Origin: Aquabacterium sp.
GTDB taxonomy: Bacteria; Pseudomonadota; Gammaproteobacteria; Burkholderiales; Burkholderiaceae_C
Assembly: GCF_029946005.1 (NCBI RefSeq)
Contig: NZ_JAQSDR010000012.1
Coordinates: 1-64,000, forward strand
Reading direction: 5' to 3'
DNA: 64,000 bases
Numbering within the stretch: the stretch's first letter is position 1; each line of letters opens with the position of its first letter. The notes under the pieces were generated by a model that was not told where the DNA came from, ran no database searches, and saw nothing but the letters and a program-made list of their open reading frames with translations. Below are positions 52,119 to 61,787 of this stretch, piece after piece. The position numbers and the translations under genes were made by a program.

Positions 52119-53438
52119 TCAATGCTTGTTGCCGATCAGGCTGGTTGGAAAAATGATTGGTAAGGTGGGGTTCGAGTTGCTCTGATAGGCCTTTTCCATA
52201 TGTTCGAACCGTTCTTCAAACTGGTATGGGCGGTGCCAATAGAGGATGCGGGTGTAGTTCTTCTGAACCTCTTTGAAGGCGTCCAGACTGTGGTGCTGAT
52301 AGCCCTGTTGATGCGTTGCCATCATCAAGCTGACCATGCTGGCAATCAGCAGGGCATAGATGTGTCCTGCGAAATATTTGCTTAACCGGCTTTCGCGCAG
52401 TGGGGAGGTGCACGGCAGCGCTACTGCAAAAACACACAGCAATTCAGGGTATAGGATTCGTTCGCCAGGATTGACTATTTGCACGGCCAGTGATGGCGCA
52501 AAAATATAAGCCAGTGCAAATATAGTGGCTGCGATCGAAAGGTGCAATGTTTTTGGATTCGAAAATCGGCGAAGCACTTTGATATGAAGTGCGACTAGTA
52601 AGCCGCCAATCAATACATTCGTTGCCACGCCAAAATAATAAAGAGCAGGTGATCGATCAATATCACTCACCGCCCCCAGCATGAAGTTTTGATAAGGGCC
52701 TGCTTTGGTGAGTGTGTAGATTTTATAGGCCCAGAACTTCATTGATAAATAAGCTGCTGGTGCATCCATGGCTTGCATGGTGTCATTGTTGTGTACCTTC
52801 ATGTACCATAATGTTAGGGTAAATGCAGGTAAGCATGCCAGCGAAAATAATACAATGGCGCGCCAGCCCTGGGTGCAGGCGCGAATACCAGCGATCACGC
52901 CAAAAGCCAATAAGCAAAAGCCGTGGGAAGTAAAAGCCAGTATGGAAAAAAGTAGATTGATCCAGGTTTTATCCTGCCATTCTTCACTCAAGCTCAGATA
53001 AGCCATCAGAACCAATAGTCCAAATTGGTAATTGATGTAGCCACTCCAGAAGCTGGAATTCAGAATGATGCACGACAATAAAAGTGGGTAAGCCAAAACC
53101 CCATTCAACTCGTATCGTTCTACGAACGTTTTGGATAGCCAGCCGCCCAGCACCAAATAGACCACCAGCGTGGCTTTGCCTGCCCAAACAGGTCCCATCA
53201 TGGGGTTGAAGGATCCCATGATGAACTGAACCAAGACATAGGGGACTGGGTAGTCGCGCAGATAAAAAAGGGAATCTGAGTTCCCATGCATCAAATCGCT
53301 GAAGATGAAGGATTGATACACCCACTCGATATAGTCCGCCAGGGGCGGGTACTTGAATGTAAAAAACAGCAGTAATGTGGCAATAGATAAATAGGCCAAC
53401 TGTATCAAGCGTGATACAGGTTGATTGACTTGTCGCAT
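52119..53438 (-). CDS. Polytopic membrane protein, GT-C glycosyltransferase-like
   Basis: ~10 hydrophobic segments; first extracytoplasmic loop ...YPPLADYIEWVYQS...; lipid-linked-sugar GT-C-like layout. Confidence 0.55.
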   Translation of the reverse strand: MRQVNQPVSRLIQLAYLSIATLLLFFTFKYPPLADYIEWVYQSFIFSDLMHGNSDSLFYLRDYPVPYVLVQFIMGSFNPMMGPVWAGKATLVVYLVLGGWLSKTFVERYELNGVLAYPLLLSCIILNSSFWSGYINYQFGLLVLMAYLSLSEEWQDKTWINLLFSILAFTSHGFCLLAFGVIAGIRACTQGWRAIVLFSLACLPAFTLTLWYMKVHNNDTMQAMDAPAAYLSMKFWAYKIYTLTKAGPYQNFMLGAVSDIDRSPALYYFGVATNVLIGGLLVALHIKVLRRFSNPKTLHLSIAATIFALAYIFAPSLAVQIVNPGERILYPELLCVFAVALPCTSPLRESRLSKYFAGHIYALLIASMVSLMMATHQQGYQHHSLDAFKEVQKNYTRILYWHRPYQFEERFEHMEKAYQSNSNPTLPIIFPTSLIGNKH

Positions 53439-53602
53439 GCTGGTTCAGTGTAGAAATCGTTGGGTGGGGCTGGCTGGTTCAATCAGCTTGTGCGATCCTA
53501 CTACCTCACGAGGGAAGTCTGTAAATGGACCCCTTCATTTGGGGTGCAACAAATCCTTAAATGTGTACGTAAGCAGTCCGTCGATTGCCAGATTGGAAGC
53601 GA

Positions 53603-53638
53603 AAAATGCCCGATGACTGAAGAGTCATCGGGCATTTT
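53603..53638 (-). terminator. Rho-independent terminator for the 53.6-55.7 kb gene
   Basis: AAAATGCCCGATGACT-GAAG-AGTCATCGGGCATTTT, 16-bp perfect stem; T-run on the minus strand. Confidence 0.92.
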
Positions 53639-53647
53639 GAAAGGGCT

Positions 53648-55675
53648 TTACTTGGTTATCGTCACAAACAAAGGACCATCCGCTTCGCTCATGACGACCG
53701 AGCGTCCTGTGCTGGTTACGGTGGGCTGCACAACTGTGCCGTCCCAACGAGTCAGGGTCTTGATGGTCGAAGGCAATTCAACGGTGACCTTGCGATCATT
53801 GGTGTCCGTCCAGAGGGCAAAGGCCCGGTCCGTGGTGCCATCCCAGCGCAGCACGTGTAATCCGGGCGGCACGTCAGGCAGGAAACCCTTGAAAACGCGG
53901 CCCTTCTGAGCACTGTAGAGAGTACGCATGGCGATCATGCCTGGCTTGTCACTGCCATCATTGGTCAAGAGCCCGAAGTTGTGCTCGCGTTCCTTCGGAT
54001 TAGTGCCCGAGTCAAACAGGTCAAAAATGATGGTGATGGGGGCATTCAGTGCCAATTGTGTCAAGACTTTTCGCAGCACCAAGTTGCCTTGACGACGGCG
54101 TGCACGGGGGTCATGGCCATTGCCATAAACGCTGGCATCGATGTCCTCGAACGATGAATAGCCCCATTCCGTGTCCCACAGCTCGACCGACAAGCCCTTG
54201 CTGGCAATCAGTTGTTGAATAGGGCCGATTTCCGAAGCATAGGTTTCAGGTGCTGTCTTACGGTAGGGGTGAATCCCGATCGCATTGAGGCCCGTCAGCT
54301 TACCGGTGTTAAGCATGCTCATCAGGAAGGCTGTGTCCATGTTCGCCAACCCGCCGCTCACCACCTTGGCTTTTGGATCGGCCAAGTGAATTGCGCGGAC
54401 TGTCTTGTTCACCAGATTGGCAAATAGCACAGGATCAGGTGAGGGCCAACGCAGATCCATGTTGGGCTCATTCCAAACTTCGTAGCCGGCGACGTTGTGC
54501 GACTTGTAGCGAAGCGCTGCTTGGCGGCCTAACTCGGCATAGGCGCTTTGGTCAGCATCCGAGCGAGGGGCTGATCCGCCATGGTCAGGGTGCCCATAGT
54601 CGAGGATCCAGAGTACGGACATGCTGCGCTTGTCCAGTTCGGTCACGAGCTCATCGTAGCGGGCGAAGTTGAAAACCCCCTTGGATTCGACACCGTCCCA
54701 ACGCAAATCCTTGCGAACAACTGTAATGCCGGCTGCTTTTAGCTTGTCTAGCTGCGCTGTGGTTCGAACCCCCGCGCCAAGGCGGCCCACGTAGGTGGAT
54801 GGGAATGCGATGCTGGACAGCGGAGCATTTGACTTCAATTCGAATGTGTTATCTGGCGTCTTTAGCAAGGCCACGTTGTCGACTTCAATCGTACCTGGGG
54901 GCGTGGCGATCAGAGTGCTGCTCGCCATGATCGAAACCGACTTCAAGGGGCCGCGGAAGACGCCATTGTTGTCTCCACCCCAGTAGGTTGTGCTTTTGCC
55001 CACGGGGATTTGCACCGATCGCCACCCAGCCGCCGCACCGGAGTGTTCCAGTGTTCGAATTTGCATGGGGAATTGCAAAGTCTGGCCCGAGCCATCGACG
55101 ACGCGTAAGCTCGGGGCAGCCACTCCTTGCAGGTTGCGGATGTCTACCGCGATGGTGGGTTGGTCCGTACTGGCGACGGCTAAATTGGCAGGCAACCGGA
55201 AATTGGCAGCCACGTAGCGACCGCAGGAGTCATTGCTAGGCCTGAAGGTAGGGGTGCCGCAACCTAAATCGTATTGCAGCGCTGCCCCTTTGCCACTCAC
55301 GCCAGCGACTTCGTACAAGCTGCCGTTGGCACCTGGAAACTCCGAACCTGGGTAGAACAGCCAGTTCGACGTCTTGTCAGCATCGGTGTCAAACGTCGAG
55401 ATCATGGCGGAAACAGCGGGCGCCCACGAAGGCGAGGTGTCCACGGCATCGGTCACGACCGCTGGGGGAGGGGCCACTACCACTGGCGTGGTAGGTGTGG
55501 TGGGGGTACTTGTTGAACCGCCAGAAACTGGCGTGGTAGGTGTGGTGGGCACGGCTTCGGGAACGGCGTTGCCGCCCGAGGTTGCGGGTGGCGTTGAGCC
55601 GCCGCCGCCGCCACAGCCTGCCAAAACAATCGACGCGATACAGGCCAGTGCGATCAAACGGTACTTACTCACCAT
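53648..55675 (-). CDS. Glycoside-hydrolase-like lipoprotein (cellulase/GH39-like TIM barrel)
   Basis: Lipobox LAGC, Thr/Pro linker, VAGYEVWNEPNMDLRWP acid/base and VELWDTEWGYSS nucleophile. Confidence 0.8.
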   Translation of the reverse strand: MVSKYRLIALACIASIVLAGCGGGGGSTPPATSGGNAVPEAVPTTPTTPVSGGSTSTPTTPTTPVVVAPPPAVVTDAVDTSPSWAPAVSAMISTFDTDADKTSNWLFYPGSEFPGANGSLYEVAGVSGKGAALQYDLGCGTPTFRPSNDSCGRYVAANFRLPANLAVASTDQPTIAVDIRNLQGVAAPSLRVVDGSGQTLQFPMQIRTLEHSGAAAGWRSVQIPVGKSTTYWGGDNNGVFRGPLKSVSIMASSTLIATPPGTIEVDNVALLKTPDNTFELKSNAPLSSIAFPSTYVGRLGAGVRTTAQLDKLKAAGITVVRKDLRWDGVESKGVFNFARYDELVTELDKRSMSVLWILDYGHPDHGGSAPRSDADQSAYAELGRQAALRYKSHNVAGYEVWNEPNMDLRWPSPDPVLFANLVNKTVRAIHLADPKAKVVSGGLANMDTAFLMSMLNTGKLTGLNAIGIHPYRKTAPETYASEIGPIQQLIASKGLSVELWDTEWGYSSFEDIDASVYGNGHDPRARRRQGNLVLRKVLTQLALNAPITIIFDLFDSGTNPKEREHNFGLLTNDGSDKPGMIAMRTLYSAQKGRVFKGFLPDVPPGLHVLRWDGTTDRAFALWTDTNDRKVTVELPSTIKTLTRWDGTVVQPTVTSTGRSVVMSEADGPLFVTITK
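55482..55549 (+). repeat. Two 23-bp direct repeats encoding the Thr/Pro linker
   Basis: ACTGGCGTGGTAGGTGTGGTGGG at 55482..55504 and 55527..55549. Confidence 0.85.
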
Positions 55676-55895
55676 ATCTATCCTAAATTGCGTATTCATG
55701 TGCTCTGCGACAATGTCGAACTCATTAACCAAAATGTGAGTCAAGCTTAATTGGCAGAGCCAAATGAAGGCTATGAAGCATTGCACACTATGGAGAGGGG
55801 ATACAGAGCGTTACAGCACTGGCATCTGGGCATATCTGCAGATTCTAAAGAATTGGAATCCACAGGTCTGTAGCGGTATCCACTAGCATTTCTTC

Positions 55896-55924
55896 GCGTT
55901 CCCCCTTGAGTGAGGGGGGCGCAG
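55896..55924. promoter_or_regulatory. C5-N8-G6 motif, copy 3
   Basis: GCGTTCCCCCTTGAGTGAGGGGGGCGCAG upstream of the glycosidase lipoprotein gene. Confidence 0.55.
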
Positions 55925-55929
55925 GCCCG

Positions 55930-57036
55930 TCAAACGCTACTTGTGTTACTTATAGATACACTTTCCCTGGGTTTGGTCAAGCGGTGTCCCCACTGATTGG
56001 CTGGAGCTTCGATCAGTCGGTAACTGGCCTCAGCGATCGCCAAGCAAAGTACGCTTCCGGCAAGCATGTAGTAGCCTACATGAAATCCATAGATTGCATG
56101 ACTGTTGCTGGTGCCAATAATGACAGCCATTGCGATGGGGTGAAAAAGGTATATCGAATAACTTATTTTCCCCATCCAAATTAAGACGCGTGGTGGGCGC
56201 TGTAGATAGAAAAGACCCAGGCCGAAAATTAGCAGGCCTAGCAAATGTGATGAACCAAACCGAATAGGTGAATCGGTCAACCTGTGTCCGCTGGCTAGAT
56301 ATACCACCACCACCACCACGGGAACGCCAAAATTTAATACCGTGCCAATGACGGCAAAAAAATTGATCCGTTGGTCTTTCCAAGATGCATCAAAGGCTGT
56401 TCTGTAAACAGCGCCTAAAAACATGATGCCTAGCAAAAAAGGTGCGTAAGCTATTTCCTTGAGTGGCGTTAACTCATGGTGTCTGCTGAAGTAAATCTGA
56501 GATATGCCAAAAATCAGCAGTGAACCCAGGGAGGCCAGTAAAAGAGCACCTGGACGATGCAATACTTTGGCAACAAATAAAACTGCACAGCTAATATAAA
56601 AAATCAGTTCTATTTGTAAAGTCCAATAAAGGCCAAGTATGTGTTTTTCTCCCCAAATGCTTTGAAGCATTGTGGTGTTCGCCGCCACAGTGCTTAGGCT
56701 GTAAGTTTGATCGAGCATCCAATGGTGAACCACAATGGCGACCAGGATGGATACCCAATAAGCTGGATAAAGGCGGAATAAGCGCTTGATTGCAAAACCT
56801 CTGATCGGGTCCGTTTGTCCCAGCTTGAGGCTGCTTGGAATGATGAAGCCACTTATCAGGAAAAAACAGACGACACCAACTCTCCCGAAGTCAACCAACC
56901 AAGGGATGTCGTAGAAGCCCGTGCCATTTGCAGCAACACCTGGAATCCGCAAGAAAGATTCCGAAAAATGTTGCCAAACCACCAGAATCGCAGCTATCGC
57001 ACGAAGAGCATCGAGTGGGGAAAACCTATTTTGCAT
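55930..57036 (-). CDS. Acyltransferase family 3 (OafA/NodX-like)
   Basis: FSPLDALRAIAAILVVWQHFSESF, GVVCFFLISGFIIPSSL, multi-TM. Confidence 0.92.
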   Translation of the reverse strand: MQNRFSPLDALRAIAAILVVWQHFSESFLRIPGVAANGTGFYDIPWLVDFGRVGVVCFFLISGFIIPSSLKLGQTDPIRGFAIKRLFRLYPAYWVSILVAIVVHHWMLDQTYSLSTVAANTTMLQSIWGEKHILGLYWTLQIELIFYISCAVLFVAKVLHRPGALLLASLGSLLIFGISQIYFSRHHELTPLKEIAYAPFLLGIMFLGAVYRTAFDASWKDQRINFFAVIGTVLNFGVPVVVVVVYLASGHRLTDSPIRFGSSHLLGLLIFGLGLFYLQRPPRVLIWMGKISYSIYLFHPIAMAVIIGTSNSHAIYGFHVGYYMLAGSVLCLAIAEASYRLIEAPANQWGHRLTKPRESVSISNTSSV

Positions 57037-57077
57037 TGAGATGACTGCTGGATACGGTAGGTTTAGTGCTTGTGTTC

Positions 57078-58385
57078 TCAATCTGGAGTGGCATGAGCCT
57101 CTTCCGGCTGAGAAAGCAAGCCCCATGCAAGCCCCATGGCGATGGGAGAGAAGGCATCGTCAGCGATGTTAGTCACGATGCCGTAGCCAAGGCCCATGAC
57201 GGCCACGGTAAAGGCGGAATTAGAGACACCGCGCCGATTTTGGGCGTGTTTAAAGACCCGTATATAAAAAAACACAAACAAGGTCGTACCAATGAGGCCG
57301 AAATTCCCCATCAAAAATAGGTGCAAATTATCGACCACTGTGTAGTTGTTGGTTCTTCCCGAAAAAAGTGAAGGCAAACCAACGCCACCCAAGCCCTCGC
57401 CGATCAGCCAGTTATACCAGTGCTTGAAATTGTTCAAGGTGGCCGGCCATGTATTGGCGATGCGGTCGGCGAAAGATGAGAGTAAGTAAGGGCTGGATCT
57501 GAAGAAGCCGAAGCCTGGGTTAACCACCCAGGAAATCAAGGGGGCAAGAAGACCAACCAAAAAGAAAGTCGTGGCCAAGGATTTACCGGCCAAGGATCTG
57601 AGGCTGGATCCTATAGGCAACAGAGAAATGCTGGCCACACCGGTATAAGCCAAGACTAAACCTTTGCTGGTGGTGAGGTAAATGCCTGCGGCCCCGATGA
57701 ACATCACGCACAAACGAAGCCAATAATTCTTCATGGTGATGAGCATTGCCACACCCGTGAGTCCCAGAATGCCTGCGGCCACGGGCGATGCACGCGTCAG
57801 TCCGGCCAAGCGACGCTCTCCGCCAGCGACCCACCAGACGCGGCTCATGTCAGTTGCACCGAAAGCACTTTCAAAAGAAGCGCCTTCCCAGGGGTATATG
57901 TAAAACTTGTTGACTAGCACCCCCGCAGCGGTAATAAAAAACAGAGAAACCGTGGCGTATTTGAAATGTTTTGGATAGGCTAAAATGGATGTGTAGGCGC
58001 TGAGTCCAAACAAGAATGTTGCAAATATCTTGATGGCGAATAAACCAGAAAAGAATGCATTGCCTAAGAAAATAGTGGCAAACAACGTGGTGATCATTAA
58101 ATAAATCAACAGTTGTAGCTGTGTCTTTTGGCGTTCGAAATTTGTCCGTTTGAGCAACAGGCCGGTGAGAATGATTGAGGCGGATATCAGATCACGGGCG
58201 TACAGCAGGGTTGCTATTTTTAAATACGACAGCACGAACCGCACGGGGCCTTCAAACGCGACCGTAGTGATGTAAATAGCCAAACCCAAAAATATGAGTT
58301 TGTCGAGTTGACTGGGACTTGCGGCTGCCTTTGAGTTGGGAGGAAAGGCAGTGTAAGAAGTCCGTATCGGGATGGCGCTAGACAT
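57078..58385 (-). CDS. O-antigen ligase/polymerase-like (WaaL/Wzy) membrane protein
   Basis: Multi-TM; GLTRASPVAAGILGLTGV, LTTSKGLVLAYTGVAS, periplasmic loop before LIGEGLGGVGLPS. Confidence 0.85.
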   Translation of the reverse strand: MSSAIPIRTSYTAFPPNSKAAASPSQLDKLIFLGLAIYITTVAFEGPVRFVLSYLKIATLLYARDLISASIILTGLLLKRTNFERQKTQLQLLIYLMITTLFATIFLGNAFFSGLFAIKIFATFLFGLSAYTSILAYPKHFKYATVSLFFITAAGVLVNKFYIYPWEGASFESAFGATDMSRVWWVAGGERRLAGLTRASPVAAGILGLTGVAMLITMKNYWLRLCVMFIGAAGIYLTTSKGLVLAYTGVASISLLPIGSSLRSLAGKSLATTFFLVGLLAPLISWVVNPGFGFFRSSPYLLSSFADRIANTWPATLNNFKHWYNWLIGEGLGGVGLPSLFSGRTNNYTVVDNLHLFLMGNFGLIGTTLFVFFYIRVFKHAQNRRGVSNSAFTVAVMGLGYGIVTNIADDAFSPIAMGLAWGLLSQPEEAHATPD

Positions 58386-59577
58386 GGCATGCCTCCTTGA
58401 ACAGCGATTCGTGCTCGCGCAGCATCGCTGAAAAATCCACGAAACGAGCCACCGAGGCCCGCGCTCTGGTGTGCATCTGTGAAATGATTTCGGGGTGGCG
58501 GGCCGCGTTCACAATGGCGGCCTTCAAGGCACCGGGCGCGTCGGGATCGAACAGTACGCCATTGACGCCGTCCTGAACGATTTCGGGAATGCCGCCACGC
58601 CGGGCGCCAATCACCGGCACGCCTTGGCTGATGGATTCATACACCACGCCTGGCAGGGGGTCGTTCCATTGCGAGGGCGCAATGCACACATCAATTTGCT
58701 GAAAGAAAGCCATGGCATCGGCCTTGCCCAAGAACTTCACCACGTTGGGTGGGGCCAGGGCCTTGAGCTGGGCTTCATAGCCGGGCTCGCCAGTGCCGGC
58801 CACCAACAGGGTGATGCCGGGCACCTCTTGGGCCGCCAGCACAAAGGCCTCGATCAAGGGCTGGATGCCTTTGACCTCGGTCAGTGCCCCGATGAAGCCA
58901 AACACCACAGGCCGCTGCTGGCTCGTCAGTGGTGCGCGGGGCGCGGGTTCTGGCAGATCGCGGGCGTTGTAGATCACGCGCTTGATGGGCGTGTTCTTGA
59001 AAATGCCTGCCGCCAGGTGCGTGTTCAGGATGGATTGGCTGACCGACAGCACGGCCGATACCTTGTCGGACAAGGCGGCATGCGGCCGCCTGAAAATCTG
59101 GCAGGTGCTGCAGGCCTGCTCGCAAATGCGCCCGTTCTTGTACATGGTGACGCTGGGGCAGATCAGGTAGTAGTCGTGCATCACATGCACGATGGGGATG
59201 CCCAGGCGCTGGGCCTGCTGCCACACCGCCACCGACAGGCCCGACAGGTTGTTGGACACCACCACATCGGGCTTGACCTGCTGCATCACTTCGCGGATGG
59301 GGCGGGCCATGAACAGGTTGTTGCTGTCAATGCCATGCCAGAGCATGCGCTTCCAGGTGGGGCGCGCCTCTTTGGGGAAGCTCCAGTACACATTGCGCTG
59401 CTTGAGCCGGTGCACCTCGATGCCATTGACGTTGTCACGCGCATCGGCATCGGCCGAGACGAGCGCCGACACCCGATGCCCGCGCGCGGCCATGCCTTCG
59501 GCCATGGCCCGCAACATGACCTCGGCCCCGCCACCCACGTGCGGGTGGTAGGAGGTGTTGGTGTACAGGATGTTCAA
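58378..59577 (-). CDS. Glycosyltransferase family 4
   Basis: NTSYHPHVGGGAEVMLRAMAEGMAARGH; APSQWNDPLPGVVYESISQGVPVIGARRGGIPEIV; TTG start overlapping upstream stop proposed. Confidence 0.92.
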   Translation of the reverse strand: MNILYTNTSYHPHVGGGAEVMLRAMAEGMAARGHRVSALVSADADARDNVNGIEVHRLKQRNVYWSFPKEARPTWKRMLWHGIDSNNLFMARPIREVMQQVKPDVVVSNNLSGLSVAVWQQAQRLGIPIVHVMHDYYLICPSVTMYKNGRICEQACSTCQIFRRPHAALSDKVSAVLSVSQSILNTHLAAGIFKNTPIKRVIYNARDLPEPAPRAPLTSQQRPVVFGFIGALTEVKGIQPLIEAFVLAAQEVPGITLLVAGTGEPGYEAQLKALAPPNVVKFLGKADAMAFFQQIDVCIAPSQWNDPLPGVVYESISQGVPVIGARRGGIPEIVQDGVNGVLFDPDAPGALKAAIVNAARHPEIISQMHTRARASVARFVDFSAMLREHESLFKEACHV

Positions 59578-60518
59578 GCGAACTGTCGTTTCCACTGGTT
59601 GATTTGCTCAAACGGCATCTTGATGGACACGGGCTGGGGGTTGTTGATCCATTGCTCAATGCCGGCGATGTCGGCGCGGGGCAGGGTTTGCAGGCCGGTG
59701 TCGCGTCCGATCTCGGCGGCGCGGTTGTCCACCTCCAGGATCAGGGTGCGGCGGCCATGCTGCAGGGCCCGGATGCCGCCGTGCAGGCGGTTGCCCACGT
59801 AGTCGCAATCGGTGGTGGCCAAGAAATCATTGAAGGCGGCCAGCGTGGGCGCGATCACCTTGACCTTGTCGCCCACCTGCGATTTGGCGTACTCCAGGTC
59901 TTCAAACATTTGCGACCAGAAGTACACCTGCTCGTAGTTCTTGAGCACGGTGTCCATCCACTGGCGGTCAACCTCGATGTTCTTGAGGTATTCGGTCACC
60001 GTCATGACGGCGATCTTGGCCTTGTGCGTGGGCAGCTTGCTGCAGTGCTCGGGCGTCAGGCTCCACATGGTGGGGCAGCCGGTGTAGACCACGTTCTTGA
60101 TGCCGATGGCGTGCAGGTGCTTCTCGGTGTAGCGATCGCGCACCGAGTGCAGGTGCTTTTTGGACAGCATGGAGCGCAGGATGAAGGCGGTGGCAAAGTC
60201 AGGCACCGATTGGTATTTGTGCCAGCCCACGCCGCACAGCACGGCATTCTTGACCTTGAAAACGTCTTGCAGGCGCAGCTTCCACTGGCGGTACCAGAGC
60301 CAGTGGCTGGTCAGCATGTTGGTGCCGCCCACGAACGAGAGGGGGCTTTTGGCGATCTGCTCCAGGCCGCCCTTGCCGGGGCAATCGTGCGTGGGCACGT
60401 GCAGCAGGTAGTCGTCCGGAAAGATCTCGTACAGGGCGGAGTTGACCGCATCCATGATGATGAAGTCGCCCAGGTTGTCGGTGACCTGGCTGGGGTCGAA
60501 TACGACGATTTTCCGCAT
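59574..60518 (-). CDS. Polysaccharide pyruvyl transferase family protein
   Basis: DNLGDFIIMDAV, SFVGGTNML, DYVGNRLHGGIRALQHGRRTLILEVDNRAAEIG. Confidence 0.9.
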   Translation of the reverse strand: MRKIVVFDPSQVTDNLGDFIIMDAVNSALYEIFPDDYLLHVPTHDCPGKGGLEQIAKSPLSFVGGTNMLTSHWLWYRQWKLRLQDVFKVKNAVLCGVGWHKYQSVPDFATAFILRSMLSKKHLHSVRDRYTEKHLHAIGIKNVVYTGCPTMWSLTPEHCSKLPTHKAKIAVMTVTEYLKNIEVDRQWMDTVLKNYEQVYFWSQMFEDLEYAKSQVGDKVKVIAPTLAAFNDFLATTDCDYVGNRLHGGIRALQHGRRTLILEVDNRAAEIGRDTGLQTLPRADIAGIEQWINNPQPVSIKMPFEQINQWKRQFA

Positions 60519-60542
60519 TTGCTTCTTTCTTGATCCGAGGGT

Positions 60543-61775
60543 CTATCGAGTTTTCTGGTGAACAATGGCCGCCATGCTCAAGGCCAGGAAGCATTGGCAG
60601 GCATAGGCCGAGATGACGGCGCCCATCCACGAGTAGTGCTGAATCAGCACAAAATTCAGCAGCACTGCCAGCACCGCCGCAAAGATCTGCACCATGCTCC
60701 TGGCCCGCTGATGGTTGGCAGCGGCCAGGGCATCAGACATGGCGCTTTGCATGAACAGGGGTATGGGCAAAAAGGCCAGAGCGCGCATGATGTCAACGGA
60801 CAAAGCGTATTTCGGGCCAATGACCAGGGGTAGCAGCGGTGCCAGGGCATAAATCATAATGCCCACGGCCGTTCCGTAGAGGACGCCCACCACCATGGCA
60901 CGTCTGGCAATGCGTGCTGTTTCTGCAAGACCATGCGTGCCGCCGGCCCGGTACATCTTGGCTTGCAAGGCCAGCAGGCCTGCGGTCAGTGGCGTGGTGG
61001 CCATGTAGACCAGCCTGAAGGCGGCCGTGTAGGCGCCGTTGATGCTCATGGGTTCGAAGCGCGGCAGGATGGCTTTGTCGATGTCGATGTAGACCCCGCG
61101 TGCGGCAAATCCCATCGAAAAGAACACGCCCTGCTTGATGTCAGTGCGCATTTTCGGGAAGTCGATGCTCATGCCCTTGGTGGTCTTGAGTGTGTAGCTC
61201 ATGATCAGCACGGTGGCCAACCCACCACCCACGATGTGAGCCAGTGCCCAGTCACGGGCGGTTTGCAGGCCCAGCTGCATCAATACCAAGGCGCCCACAA
61301 ACCGCAAGCTGCTTTGCAGCACCAGGAACTTGCTGGCCACGGCGTGGCGGTCCAGCCCGAAGAACACGTGCTGCGAGATGTCGACCGCTTTGGTGAAGAC
61401 GAGTTCAGAGATGCAGAACAGGAAGGCGATCAGCAGAAAGCCAGGGTCATCATCCCAGATGTAGAAGCCGGCCAGCACCAGGGCCGTGAGCACGGACCCT
61501 GACAGCAGGCCCGCAGTCAGCGAGTTGCCATACAACCGAGCGATGGCCTGTTCGCCCCGGGCCAGCTGCATCACCATCATGTTGGCGGTGCCCAGCCCGG
61601 AAAAGGGCAGCAAGGCCGCCGTGATGGCCAGGATACCGGCCACCTTGCCAAATTCATGGGGGCCCAGGGTGCGTGCCACCACCAGCAGTTGAAACCCCTG
61701 CACGGCGGCCACGCCTAACTGACCCAGGATCAGCGGTAATACATTAGTTTTGAAAAATGCCAACCGCTGGTTCAC
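60543..61775 (-). CDS. Polysaccharide flippase (Wzx/MATE-like)
   Basis: Oligosaccharide-flippase-like multi-TM: LILGQLGVAAVQGFQLLVVARTLGPHEFGKVAGILAITA. Confidence 0.9.
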   Translation of the reverse strand: MNQRLAFFKTNVLPLILGQLGVAAVQGFQLLVVARTLGPHEFGKVAGILAITAALLPFSGLGTANMMVMQLARGEQAIARLYGNSLTAGLLSGSVLTALVLAGFYIWDDDPGFLLIAFLFCISELVFTKAVDISQHVFFGLDRHAVASKFLVLQSSLRFVGALVLMQLGLQTARDWALAHIVGGGLATVLIMSYTLKTTKGMSIDFPKMRTDIKQGVFFSMGFAARGVYIDIDKAILPRFEPMSINGAYTAAFRLVYMATTPLTAGLLALQAKMYRAGGTHGLAETARIARRAMVVGVLYGTAVGIMIYALAPLLPLVIGPKYALSVDIMRALAFLPIPLFMQSAMSDALAAANHQRARSMVQIFAAVLAVLLNFVLIQHYSWMGAVISAYACQCFLALSMAAIVHQKTR

Positions 61776-61787
61776 ACACAGGCCATT

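Noticed and set aside
55906-56184. 92-aa plus-strand ORF
   Set aside because: Overlaps the C-terminal end of the acyltransferase on the opposite strand; no domain features.
58495-59802. 435-aa plus-strand ORF
   Set aside because: Antisense to a clear GT4 gene; biased composition only.
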